In this document: piece after piece, positions 51,105 through 60,470 of the stretch | How positions within the stretch are numbered: position 1 is the stretch's first letter | Layout: each line of letters opens with the position of its first letter | Assembly (NCBI GenBank): GCA_963663365.2 | Contig: CAXXIH010000008.1 | Span: forward strand, 806,001-870,000 | Origin: G963663365 sp963663365 | GTDB taxonomy: Bacteria; Hinthialibacterota; Hinthialibacteria; Hinthialibacterales; G963663365 | Direction of reading: 5' to 3' | DNA length: 64,000 nt | Translations under genes and position numbers: made by a program | Notes under the pieces: model-generated | Seen by the model: the letters and a program-made list of their open reading frames with translations, nothing else | Told to the model about the DNA's origin: nothing | Databases searched by the model: none

Positions 51105-53648
51105 ATGGAACTTGATGAACTCATTTTTGTTCTGAGTAACTGTTTTGATCGGAATGAATTACAGGCGATGCTTGGCTCCGCTGCCGGGGATGATCCGTAC
51201 CGAAGCGCAGCGAAGCTTATCTTAGAAGGCGATGACGCCGGTGAACGCTTATGCGAACGCTTGGATCGCGACGCAGCAGGGCAGCGAAAACAAATCAAAG
51301 ATATGACCTTGCCCGGTTTGCGTTCTTCTCTTTCTCCCGCAGCCATCGGCCTCATGGGCAGCGGCCCCAACTTGGGCCAACTAATCTGGGCATTGCTTCG
51401 CGACGGCCGGGTCGGCGCAGCCCATATCGCCCATGAAGTTGTGCAATCCAAGACCGGTGCTGCGCCAACCGAAACCGGTGTAGAGACATTTGTGACAGCC
51501 GGTCCGGATGAAATCATTGAAGACCTATCCAACCTCGGCGATGAACTGGCCGAAGAAGAAGATGCCTCCGGCATGGACGACTTCGATCTGGGTGACCTGG
51601 GTGGAATTTTAGATGGCGAAAGTGAATCGTCCGAAACAACCGATTCGAGCGATGTTGAGATCGCAGATATTCAGGATATAAATCTCGATTTGGGTCTGGA
51701 TGGTGAAAGCGAGTTTGAAGAGGTCACGCTTGATCAATCCATCGGCGATATAGGTGTTGACGATATTGAAATTCCTGATTTGAGCGCTGAACTAAGCGAT
51801 CTGGATGATTTAGAAGACGGCTTGGATGAAGAACTTTCCGCCCCTGTTTTGGACGGATCCGGTATGGGAACCGATGAATTATTGGGCGGTGATGACGTTG
51901 AATTGGATCTGGATTTCGATCTCTCTGCGGATGAACCGTCACCGGCAATCGCCAAGTTGGAATCGGATGAAGAATTATTCGACGACATCGAAGTCGACGT
52001 AGAAACCTTGATTTCTGAAGCCGAAGATATTCTTCCGGCATTAGATGAAGATATGGAACAATTTGATGAATTCCCATCCGATTCATTTCCGGAAGAAGAG
52101 GAATTGGATGATCGGATCAATGAAGCGGATAGTTACTCCCGAGGCATGGGCGATGATGAGCTGACTCTTGCTTTGGAAGAACAAATCTCTGCGCTTTCGG
52201 GCGATGATATTCCCGAACTCGAAGATGAAAATGAGCCACAATATGTAGGCTCGGTTGAATTGGCGGGAATCCGTCTGCCGCTGTCTTCTCTGCATAAGGC
52301 ATGCGAGAAGGTCTTTGCCGAACGGGTAGAACTCATTACGGACGACGAGTTGATCGCGGAAGATAAAGTCGCCGTAGTGGGCCGCAGGTGCGGTATTAAA
52401 ATTCTGCACGGACCCAGTTTGGCAATTGAAACACCGGATAGTCCGGCAACTATGACCGGCGAACGCGTTCGAATTTCTCCGGTCAGCTTAGAAGCGGCTC
52501 TTGCCAAAGTCTTTAATGAAGAAGTTCAGTTAGTTCCGGATCCACGCCTGTTAAGCGACGGCATCGTAGCCTTTGCGGGCAGACATTGCGGTATTGTGAT
52601 TCTGCGCAACGATGCGGCTGAAGTCCCGGTTCCGCCCTGGGTCGATCCCGAACTCTCGGCCACAATTCAGGCCGCTACTGATGCCATGACCGGTCAAGCC
52701 GATTGGGCCACAATCGATGTGGCACGTTTGGTATCGGAGCATGAAGCCCTTAATAAACGTTGTTCACATCTCGAAGAACAAGTTGAAGCGCTTATGAGCC
52801 AAGGCGTTGGCGTTGCCGTCTCCGTTCCGGAACCGGCAGAAGAAGAATCTGAAGAAGAGATTCATATTCCTGTCGAGACTGAAATCCCCACATCGGAGCC
52901 AGAACCGGCCCCTGAGCCTGAATTCACTCCCGAGCCGATGCCTGAAATCACAGAAGAATTGACCGAAGAGCCGGAATTGGAATTAGAAGGGGAACTCGAT
53001 CTGGGTGACGTCGATTTAAGTGGCGTACTTGAAGATGAGCTCACCGAAGATACGGATGTGGGTGATATTGATCTCGGAGCAGTGGATGAAGGTGAAGGCG
53101 GCGCTGATGAGCTAGACCTTGATGCCCTTGGCGACCTGGATGTCGAACTTGGAGATTTGGGAGGCGATGCCGGTGAGGCCGAGGCTGGCGAAGAGGGTGA
53201 GTTGGATCTGGATATGGACTTGGATGTAGATGCCGCTTTGGCCGAGGCTGGCGAAGACAGTGACGATGGCCTGATGGCTGATGTGGAAAACCTACTTGCC
53301 GAGGCTGGCGGTGACGAAGACGTAGGAAAAGTCCTCAACGGCGAATTGGTGTTAATCTTAGGTGGCGAGGAGCAGAACCGGGAAGAATACGGCCAAGTGG
53401 TCGAGCAAATCGGAGGCGCCTGCGAATGGTTTGCGGGATTGGCAGACATGGGTGAAGGTGAGATACAAGAACTTGTTGATCGAGCCGATATTATCCTCAC
53501 CCTGGCCGATGCCATTACCGATCCGGGAATCCTGCAGGCGACCGATTTAGCCCAGCAAAGCAATAAGCGTTGCTTTGCGCACCATTCCTCTGCGCCCTCA
53601 AGTGTTCGAAGCCAACTCATTAAGCTGGTGCAAGAAGGAAAGGTTTAG
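51105..53648 (+). CDS. Large acidic protein with a C-terminal DUF2325 domain
   Basis: 847 residues. About 1-115 is a small helical domain (MELDELIFVLSNCFDRNELQ). About 140-370 and 580-735 are extremely acidic, low-complexity Asp/Glu/Leu/Gly stretches (LDLDMDLDVDAALAEAGE, GDLDVELGDLGGDAGEAEAG). Between them two copies of a roughly 55-residue unit lie at about 380-435 and 452-505, each ending VGRRCGIKIL or AGRHCGIVIL. The C-terminus (about 745-847) is a DUF2325 domain: GELVLILGGEEQNREEYGQV, RADIILTLADAITDPGIL, KRCFAHHSSAPSSVRSQL. The function of DUF2325 is unknown. The gene directly precedes flgK, so a motility or surface-linked role is possible. Confidence 0.82.
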   Translation: MELDELIFVLSNCFDRNELQAMLGSAAGDDPYRSAAKLILEGDDAGERLCERLDRDAAGQRKQIKDMTLPGLRSSLSPAAIGLMGSGPNLGQLIWALLRDGRVGAAHIAHEVVQSKTGAAPTETGVETFVTAGPDEIIEDLSNLGDELAEEEDASGMDDFDLGDLGGILDGESESSETTDSSDVEIADIQDINLDLGLDGESEFEEVTLDQSIGDIGVDDIEIPDLSAELSDLDDLEDGLDEELSAPVLDGSGMGTDELLGGDDVELDLDFDLSADEPSPAIAKLESDEELFDDIEVDVETLISEAEDILPALDEDMEQFDEFPSDSFPEEEELDDRINEADSYSRGMGDDELTLALEEQISALSGDDIPELEDENEPQYVGSVELAGIRLPLSSLHKACEKVFAERVELITDDELIAEDKVAVVGRRCGIKILHGPSLAIETPDSPATMTGERVRISPVSLEAALAKVFNEEVQLVPDPRLLSDGIVAFAGRHCGIVILRNDAAEVPVPPWVDPELSATIQAATDAMTGQADWATIDVARLVSEHEALNKRCSHLEEQVEALMSQGVGVAVSVPEPAEEESEEEIHIPVETEIPTSEPEPAPEPEFTPEPMPEITEELTEEPELELEGELDLGDVDLSGVLEDELTEDTDVGDIDLGAVDEGEGGADELDLDALGDLDVELGDLGGDAGEAEAGEEGELDLDMDLDVDAALAEAGEDSDDGLMADVENLLAEAGGDEDVGKVLNGELVLILGGEEQNREEYGQVVEQIGGACEWFAGLADMGEGEIQELVDRADIILTLADAITDPGILQATDLAQQSNKRCFAHHSSAPSSVRSQLIKLVQEGKV

Positions 53649-53864
53649 GACTTACGGAACAGTTCAATTCGGAGTGACCATTGCAAACCTCCTAGATCAG
53701 TCCGGGTAATCTTTACATGCGGACATAGGCGGACATTGCCGCTTTCTGAAGTCGGCCAGGAAACTGGTTAGGATGCTTCCGGCAATTCCATCCTCCTTGT
53801 AACCATCTGTCTATCAATAACTTAAGTATTTAGTCAGCCACAATCGGCAGGATTGGATTGTAGA

Positions 53865-53880
53865 TGGCCCGCCAGTTGCA
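53865..53880 (+). promoter_or_regulatory. Sigma-54-like promoter upstream of flgK
   Basis: TGGCCCGCCAGTTGCA matches the -24/-12 consensus (TGGCAC-N5-TTGC) with one deviation and the required 10 bases between GG and GC. It lies about 97 bases before the flgK start. Hook-associated genes are under sigma-54 control in many bacteria. The rest of the spacer 53649-53976 holds a weak inverted repeat around AAGGCCTTA. Confidence 0.6.
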
Positions 53881-53976
53881 CTAATCGAAAAAACAGCCCA
53901 AAAGGCCTTAAGTTCCGGCAAGAAATGCCGAGATGACGCGCTCCCTCGTCCATCTAAGGCCTTCGGCAAGGTGCAC

Positions 53977-56900
53977 ATGGCGACTTTATTTGGAATTCTT
54001 CAAGTTGGTGCGCGAGGAGTCTATGCCGCTCAAGCCGGCCTAGACACAACCGGCCATAATATTGCCAATGCCAATACCGAAGGCTATTCACGTCAGCGGC
54101 TGGTCCAAGTCAGCGCTAATCCATTGGTGCTGCCGAACGGTGCATTTGGGCAAGGTGTCGATGTGGTCAGCGTCGAGCGGGTAAGAGATGAATATCTTGA
54201 AAAACAAATCCGCGACGCTCAAAGCGACTCGTCGTTTTACTCCCAACAAGACACCATTTTTAATGAAATATCCGCAATCTTAAACGATCCGCTGGACCCT
54301 ATCTCCGAAACCCTGGAGGAAAGCTCATCGGGCGGACTCAATAATCTTATTGCAAAGTTTTTCTCGGCTTGGAACGAACTCTCGCTGAATCCGCAGGCAT
54401 CGGAAGTTCGTAGTACGACACTTGAGATCGCACAAACGCTCGCCGAGACGTTTGCCCGCGTCGATGAAGATTTAACCGAATTACGTCAAGACCTCGACAA
54501 TCGTATCCAAGCCCGTATAGAAGAAGTTAATACCATTGCCGACGACTTGGTACGCATCAATCAGGAAATTGCAGTTGCTGAAGTCGGAGGGCAGGTTTCG
54601 GCCAATGATCTGCGGGATCGGCGTGACAATCTGCTCCATCAACTTTCAGAGATCATACCAATCAATACCCTGATTGATGATTCAGGTCAGGTTGCAGTTA
54701 CGGTTTTGGGTAGCCGTTTGGTTGACGGCCAATCCGCAAACCACCTTGTTGCAAAGCCCGGTACAGCCGACGGCCAAGAAACCGTCAATATCTTCTTTGA
54801 AAAACAAGGAATTGCCGCTCTCGATCCTGATCTAAAATCCGGCGAGTTGGGTGGTTTGGTCGACGCACGGGATCGAATCATCACATATCTTCTCGACGAC
54901 GTCGATGAGTTGGCTCGCAGCATCATCAATGAAGTTAATCGTATACACTGCGCTTCCGTGGGATTGGAAGGCTATACGGAGATCAGCACACAAATCGATC
55001 TTCCGGACGGCGCAGATGATGTCGATTCGCTTATCACACTCAATCAGATATTCAATGATCCGCGTCTGCCCAGCAATGCAACAAACGCGGATGTCCCTTA
55101 TGAGATTCAAGACGGTTCTTTCACAATTCGTGTCGCCGATGAAGACGGCGACACCCAAGGAAGCTTCGATGTTGCTGTGCGAACCGACGACACGATGGAG
55201 ACTCTTCGCCAACGCATCGACCGGGCTGACGGCATCGTAGGTGAAGTTCTTTCGGGCGCTTCATTCGATCCTGTCTATGTGGAAGATGTTGTTGGAGTAA
55301 CACTGTTTAATCGTGACGAGATTCTTCCATTTGCTGTAACTGGTGTTCCGCCTCTGGCACTTTCCGCTTTGCTGCCTGAACAACCTGTAGGCACCGGCGC
55401 GGGTCCATTTTCACTTGAAGTCCATGTCAAAGATGCAGATGGGGCGGAAGTGGACACAAATCCTGCAACACCCGCAGTCGATCCGTTTGTCGTGACAATC
55501 AACCCAGGCGACACCATGGTTGATTTCGTAACCAATTTCAACACGGCCACTGGTGGACGGGTTATTGCTCAATTGGTTGATTTAGGAGCGGAAACAGGTT
55601 TTGCACAACTTCAATTCACTGCCGGAAGACTTGATGAATCATTCTCGATTCAACAAGACAGCAGTGGAGTCATCAATTCCATCGATCTACCGATCACAGA
55701 TCCTACTGTGCCGGTCTTGGGCGGAACCTCAACCTATGAGAAAGCATCCTTTGAAGCGGGAACAGACGTTATTTTCGGCGGCGGTACTCCCAGTTTTTCT
55801 CCAGCTTTTCCGGGTTTGGGAACTTCCGGTAATGGTCCCAGTGTTATCGGAAATGGAACATTTGAAGTTGTTTCATTGGATATTCTTGGGAATATCGTTG
55901 AAACAGTTACAGTCACCCTTGATTCGACGGCCGGCACAACGCTTACCGATGTCGCCAATGCGATCGACGCCAGCGCCTACTTGAGTGCCAGTATTAATGT
56001 GGCAACCGGCGAGCTGGTTATCGATTCGGATGGTGCGGAGAATTTCTTCTTCAGAAACGATGAGACCGGTCTCGTAAGCGCTTTGGGGCTTGAGGATGTG
56101 GCGGGTTACGGGTCCTATTACGGCCAAGACTTCAATACCGGTGAATTCGAAGTTGTCGTAGTCAACGATGAAGGAAGAGTGACCGATATTTTCCAAGTCG
56201 ACATAGCTGCGGATGCCAACGATCCAACCGATGGCGTCGTAAGTCTGTCCGACATCGTGGATCGTTTTAATGATGCAGCGGCAGTCGTAGGCGCTCCCGT
56301 TTCAGCCAGTATTGTCGAGGATCCACAGGATAGTACAAAAAACCGAATTCGCTTCATATCAACATCCGATCATGAATTCACATTCCGCAGCGATGATTCG
56401 CGTCTTCTTGCAGCCCTGGGATTGCACCAAGGTCCGGCGCTGGATGAAGAGCTCAACGCTCCTATCGAAGACGCAGTGAATGTGGCCCGGGTTGGTGATT
56501 TAATCGGCCCGACAATTAAGGCAGAATTCGATACAGACGGACAAATCAAAATAACAACAACTCCGGGAAATGAGATTACATTTACGGATGATACATCCTA
56601 TTTCCTGGCCGCCTCACAAATGAATGCGCTCTTCCAGGGCACAGATGCGGGAACGATGAAAGTATCCGCCACACTCTTGGAAAACCACGATTTGCTCGCG
56701 GCTTCAAAAAACGGCGAGGCCGGTAACAATGAGGCCGCTTTGCTCATAGCTGAACTTCAATTTGAGGATTTGCTGAACGGCGGTTCTCATGATGATTTTT
56801 ACAGGGCAATCATTTCAGAACTGGGAATTGAAGGAGCTCAAGTTGCTCAATTTCTAAGTACAAACAACACAATCCTTACGGAATTGGAAACTCTTCAAGA

Positions 56901-57036
56901 ACAACAGGCGGGTGTCTCCCTTGATGAAGAATCGATCAATCTAATCCAATACCAGCAGGCTTTTACGGCCGCAGCGCGGGTTATATCTGCAGTTGATGAA
57001 ATGTTGGACATTGTGGTCAATGTGCTCGGTGCATAA
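53977..57036 (+). CDS. flgK: Flagellar hook-associated protein 1, oversized
   Basis: 1019 residues from ATG 53977, six bases after aagg; typical FlgK has about 450-650. The N-terminus is the conserved rod/hook domain (GVYAAQAGLDTTGHNIANAN, TEGYSRQ) and the C-terminus ends SINLIQYQQAFTAAARVISA with VDEMLDIVVNVL, the D0 helix. Between them are extra beta-rich modules that look like repeats of one another: a GxFxV-strand start, a T/S-L-x-D helix and an end such as SALGLEDV or AALGLHQG (about 370-430, 625-715, 720-835). FlgK forms the first hook-filament junction ring. It is followed 11 nt later by flgL, as usual. Confidence 0.95.
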   Translation: MATLFGILQVGARGVYAAQAGLDTTGHNIANANTEGYSRQRLVQVSANPLVLPNGAFGQGVDVVSVERVRDEYLEKQIRDAQSDSSFYSQQDTIFNEISAILNDPLDPISETLEESSSGGLNNLIAKFFSAWNELSLNPQASEVRSTTLEIAQTLAETFARVDEDLTELRQDLDNRIQARIEEVNTIADDLVRINQEIAVAEVGGQVSANDLRDRRDNLLHQLSEIIPINTLIDDSGQVAVTVLGSRLVDGQSANHLVAKPGTADGQETVNIFFEKQGIAALDPDLKSGELGGLVDARDRIITYLLDDVDELARSIINEVNRIHCASVGLEGYTEISTQIDLPDGADDVDSLITLNQIFNDPRLPSNATNADVPYEIQDGSFTIRVADEDGDTQGSFDVAVRTDDTMETLRQRIDRADGIVGEVLSGASFDPVYVEDVVGVTLFNRDEILPFAVTGVPPLALSALLPEQPVGTGAGPFSLEVHVKDADGAEVDTNPATPAVDPFVVTINPGDTMVDFVTNFNTATGGRVIAQLVDLGAETGFAQLQFTAGRLDESFSIQQDSSGVINSIDLPITDPTVPVLGGTSTYEKASFEAGTDVIFGGGTPSFSPAFPGLGTSGNGPSVIGNGTFEVVSLDILGNIVETVTVTLDSTAGTTLTDVANAIDASAYLSASINVATGELVIDSDGAENFFFRNDETGLVSALGLEDVAGYGSYYGQDFNTGEFEVVVVNDEGRVTDIFQVDIAADANDPTDGVVSLSDIVDRFNDAAAVVGAPVSASIVEDPQDSTKNRIRFISTSDHEFTFRSDDSRLLAALGLHQGPALDEELNAPIEDAVNVARVGDLIGPTIKAEFDTDGQIKITTTPGNEITFTDDTSYFLAASQMNALFQGTDAGTMKVSATLLENHDLLAASKNGEAGNNEAALLIAELQFEDLLNGGSHDDFYRAIISELGIEGAQVAQFLSTNNTILTELETLQEQQAGVSLDEESINLIQYQQAFTAAARVISAVDEMLDIVVNVLGA

Positions 57037-57047
57037 CGGATAGAGTC

Positions 57048-59750
57048 ATGGTACGTATCACACAAAGCCTATTGGCAAGCAGAGTGCTCTATAATCTGCA
57101 AAACAATCTTGAGCGAATGGCGCTGCTACAAGAACAATTATCAACGGGACGCCGCTTAAACACTCCTTCCGATGATCCCGTCGATTTTCCGCGCGATCTT
57201 AGCCTGCGTAACCAAATCGCCGTAAACCGCAGATATCGTTCCAATATCGAGCAAGCCAAAACCCAATTGGAACTAACAGAGACAACACTCGATAGCGTCA
57301 CCAATTTGATCCAACGCGCTCGCGAACTTACGGTTCAAGCCGGTAACAGCACGAATCTTGAAACACGCGCCGCTATCAATCAAGAAGTTGGTGAAATCCT
57401 GCAGCAGTTGATCGATTTGGGAAACACAAGTTATGGGGGAAAATACATTTTTGGCGGCAGCAACACCGACGAAAAGCCATTTGTCTATGAGGACGGGGCC
57501 GTCAAGTACTACGGCAACGATGAAACCGTAAAAGCCCTTATCGGCCAATCGATCGCCGTGGGCATGAACCTCACCGGAAACGAAACCTTTATCCAACAGC
57601 CCAATATAGTCACCTCCGCGTACTCCGTTTCGGATACATCCAAGCCAATCATTGATATCCTCGCTGAGATAAATCCATATTTTTCCGAAACACCGCCGGT
57701 TTCATCCGAACTTGGAAGCGGCACAGCTTCAGCGTCCCCCAATCCCGATAACTATGCCGATCCAAGCGCCAAGAATTTGGCAACATTTAGCATCTATGGC
57801 ACCGAGATCACGGTTGATATCACCGTCGACTCATTAGATGACTTGGTTGAACGAATCAACACGGTCAGCCCCGATGTTGCCGCATCGTTAACCAGTGATG
57901 GTCGGCTGCAAATTACATCGACACGCAGCGATGCATTGGATCTTCAGGACGGGGCAAGCAATCCCGGATTCCCACCACAAGCCACATTTGGAAGTAATAT
58001 CCTTTCCGCATTAGGAATGCATAGCCAAATCCAAGATCGCCGCGACCTGGATAACGGTTATCCATCCACAAATCCATTGGCCGCGCCGGGAGATCCCCGA
58101 AGTTATGTCAAAGTGACTTCGGATGTGTTGCTTTTTGAAGGCTCAGAAGTCGGTCCCGATAACGATCCCAGTATTCCCTTCCCCGACAACCTGGCCATTA
58201 CCGACTTGCAGGCGAGCACCATCAGCAATCTCGAAGCGATACGTATCGTGATCGACGGCGAAACAATCGATATCGATCTCTCCGCGCTGACCCAAGGTTA
58301 TGATAATCCAACCGATTTGGATCCAGCGGATGTTAACGCCGATAACGTACGTGGATCTTCAATGCAAGATCTATTGGACCTCATCAACAACGATCCCCGC
58401 TTGCAGGGCAGAGCGGTAGCCTATATAGACGATGACGGCAGCGGAATCGGAATCATGGCCACCAGTTCGACCGATGAGTTCTATGTTGAGAATGTATCCA
58501 AAATTTTTGGACGCGACATTACAACCCAATTAACAACAACAGCAGGTCCGCCAGTAACACGTACCTATACTCGTGTAGGCCCGGTCACAGAGGACACCAA
58601 ACTCACGGACCTACCCGGTGCGCTTATTGATGCTACAGAAAATAGCCTCGGTATACGGCAAGACTCCACACCGTCCAATCCTACGAATAACGGAAAAATA
58701 TCCATCATTAACGGCGACAAGGCCAAAGGTATCGATTTGGCCGATGCCGTCACCGTGGGTGATGTTTTGCGCGCTATTAACGATTCCGACGCCGGCGTAA
58801 AGGCATCGATCAATCCGAGCGGCACAGGCCTGACTTTGGAGCGGATCGATAACTCCACCGGCGAACTCTCAATCCAAGATATGTCCACCGGCACGATTGC
58901 CCGCGATCTGGGATTTGTCGGTTCATTGCCGCCCAAACGCGTTGTCTCGGATGCCGCTATACCGACACCGCCAGCTAATACATTAAACTCTGTTGGTATC
59001 ACTTCAGGCACTTTCCAATTCCAGATACACGATCAGCAGGGCCGCGTTCTGGGTGACTACTCCATCCAGGTTGATGACACACTGACATTTGAGGAGTTTG
59101 CCGAACAACTGGATGGCCTCGATGGTTACTCGGGATCCAGCGAAGGACTTTTCTCGGTTAATGTCGTCAATGACCGATTTGTAATTCAAAGTAACTTCAA
59201 CGGCCATACGATTTTTATCGATCCGGATGCCAACGATTCAGTTGCAGATCCCACAAATAGCAATCTTGTCGAAACATTGGACCTTGACGCTCCGACTTTG
59301 GTCACCGAAACCGAGGTCAATACCGCATCACCCGCGATCTTTCCGGTGATTGTGAATCAAGACACCGCCTCAATTCTCGGATTGGAAGGATCGGGGACGG
59401 TGGATGAGGTCGAGGAGCATAATATCTTTAAAACCCTGCAAGACTTGCAGGCCGCACTCAACTCCGATGACAACGAAGGCATTACCAATGCCTTAGCCGA
59501 CATCGATATTGATCTGGATATCATTTTGAATTCGCGCACGGTTGTGGGCGCTCGCATCAATCGCTTGGATGCAACCACGCTTCGTCTTGAAGACAGTGAA
59601 GTTTTCCAACGTCAGCAACTATCGCTTTTAGAAGATGCGGATCTCGCCGCATTGATTACGGATTTAACAACGCAAGAGAATGCATTTAACGCCGCATTGG
59701 CCGCATCTTCGCGTGTGATCCAACCGTCTCTGTTGGATTATTTACGCTAG
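57048..59750 (+). CDS. flgL: Flagellar hook-associated protein 3, oversized
   Basis: 900 residues; typical FlgL has about 300-450. The N-terminal flagellin-like helix (MVRITQSLLASRVLYNLQNN, STGRRLNTPSDDPV) and the matching C-terminal helix (LEDSEVFQRQQLSLLEDADL, QENAFNAALAASSRV) are conserved. The long centre contains beta-rich modules, among them GTFQFQIHDQQGRVLGDYSI followed by a LTFEEFAEQL helix, which resembles modules in the upstream FlgK. FlgL forms the second junction ring next to the filament. The gene pair is probably one operon. Confidence 0.94.
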   Translation: MVRITQSLLASRVLYNLQNNLERMALLQEQLSTGRRLNTPSDDPVDFPRDLSLRNQIAVNRRYRSNIEQAKTQLELTETTLDSVTNLIQRARELTVQAGNSTNLETRAAINQEVGEILQQLIDLGNTSYGGKYIFGGSNTDEKPFVYEDGAVKYYGNDETVKALIGQSIAVGMNLTGNETFIQQPNIVTSAYSVSDTSKPIIDILAEINPYFSETPPVSSELGSGTASASPNPDNYADPSAKNLATFSIYGTEITVDITVDSLDDLVERINTVSPDVAASLTSDGRLQITSTRSDALDLQDGASNPGFPPQATFGSNILSALGMHSQIQDRRDLDNGYPSTNPLAAPGDPRSYVKVTSDVLLFEGSEVGPDNDPSIPFPDNLAITDLQASTISNLEAIRIVIDGETIDIDLSALTQGYDNPTDLDPADVNADNVRGSSMQDLLDLINNDPRLQGRAVAYIDDDGSGIGIMATSSTDEFYVENVSKIFGRDITTQLTTTAGPPVTRTYTRVGPVTEDTKLTDLPGALIDATENSLGIRQDSTPSNPTNNGKISIINGDKAKGIDLADAVTVGDVLRAINDSDAGVKASINPSGTGLTLERIDNSTGELSIQDMSTGTIARDLGFVGSLPPKRVVSDAAIPTPPANTLNSVGITSGTFQFQIHDQQGRVLGDYSIQVDDTLTFEEFAEQLDGLDGYSGSSEGLFSVNVVNDRFVIQSNFNGHTIFIDPDANDSVADPTNSNLVETLDLDAPTLVTETEVNTASPAIFPVIVNQDTASILGLEGSGTVDEVEEHNIFKTLQDLQAALNSDDNEGITNALADIDIDLDIILNSRTVVGARINRLDATTLRLEDSEVFQRQQLSLLEDADLAALITDLTTQENAFNAALAASSRVIQPSLLDYLR

Positions 59751-59785
59751 GAATAAAGACGATGTAAAGGAAGGAAAAAGTCCAT

Positions 59786-59803
59786 GAACCCATGATGGGT
59801 TTT
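59786..59803 (+). terminator. Weak hairpin after flgL
   Basis: AACCCA-TGA-TGGGTT followed by two more T, about 35 bases after the flgL stop. Short stem; possible terminator. Confidence 0.35.
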
Positions 59804-59980
59804 ACGATAAGGGCCACGGAGGGCCGGAGACCACGCTGGGAGGAGAAACCCGTGTGGAATCACCCGAGGGCAGGTTAAGAATCGGCGGAGCTGGTTCGGC
59901 TGCCCCATGAAAAATACCAGCCGGAAATAAGTCCGGCGGAAAATTATAGAAATAAGCTTGAGTGAAAGGAGGAAGGGTCT
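59804..59980. other. Possible structured RNA or leader
   Basis: This purine- and G-rich stretch has several short complementary pairs (for example GGGCAG with CTGCCC) and ends in a strong ribosome site before a tiny open frame. It does not match a riboswitch consensus I know. The following stretch 60050-60289 holds no gene I can support. Confidence 0.3.
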
Positions 59981-60049
59981 ATGGAAAACTTTGCCGGAAA
60001 GCATTTGGGAGACTCGCTTTTCCGGCCGTTACCACACTTCATGTCCTAA
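59981..60049 (+). CDS. Candidate 22-aa small protein
   Basis: ATG 59981 is preceded by aaaggaggaagggtct, one of the best ribosome sites in the window. The product would be MENFAGKHLGDSLFRPLPHF plus Met-Ser. It has no known relatives to me; a leader peptide or chance are both possible. Confidence 0.3.
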   Translation: MENFAGKHLGDSLFRPLPHFMS

Positions 60050-60289
60050 ACCATCATGAGTGTGCACCAATAGTAAGACATGACAATGACAATCCCATTC
60101 TTTTAAAGATGGCATCCGGGGGTCAAATGACTCGCGGTGGGGCCGCCAGGGGCCGCCATCCTTTCCGCCACGTCCTTGTGGCATCTCTTCCTGCCTGGCA
60201 AAGACAATCCCGACGTTACACGTACAAGCGGCCGCTGATGCAATATCAAGCGGCCGCCTTCAATTAGAAATAGAATTGTCTATTTGGGT

Positions 60290-60318
60290 ATTTTATTGAT
60301 AATAAATATCAATAAAAT
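60290..60318. promoter_or_regulatory. AT-rich palindrome upstream of the EF-hand gene
   Basis: ATTTTATTGAT, seven bases, then its exact complement ATCAATAAAAT, about 150 bases before the gene. Candidate operator or bidirectional terminator arm. Confidence 0.4.
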
Positions 60319-60372
60319 TTCCGTCTAAATAAAGATATACATGAACTGAATAAATGTGTTACACTTTCTCCA

Positions 60373-60402
60373 TACAGAGGAACCGGCGGCGATTCCTCTG
60401 TA
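60373..60402 (+). other. Leader hairpin of the EF-hand gene
   Basis: TACAGAGGAA and TTCCTCTGTA form a perfect 10-bp stem with a ten-base GC-rich loop, about 70 bases before the start codon. No T run follows; a structured 5' leader is likely. Confidence 0.45.
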
Positions 60403-60470
60403 TTTCTAAGATCAACCTCATTGCTTCGCGCATCTATATTTTGTAGACAGCCGCACGGAAGGAGGGCATC

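Noticed and set aside
52862..53620. A 252-codon Ser-rich - strand frame in the acidic gene
   Set aside because: It is the mirror of the Asp/Glu-rich low-complexity coding sequence on the + strand.
59760..59980. Cyclic di-GMP or cobalamin riboswitch
   Set aside because: The conserved core bases of those classes are not present; recorded only as a possible unknown structure.
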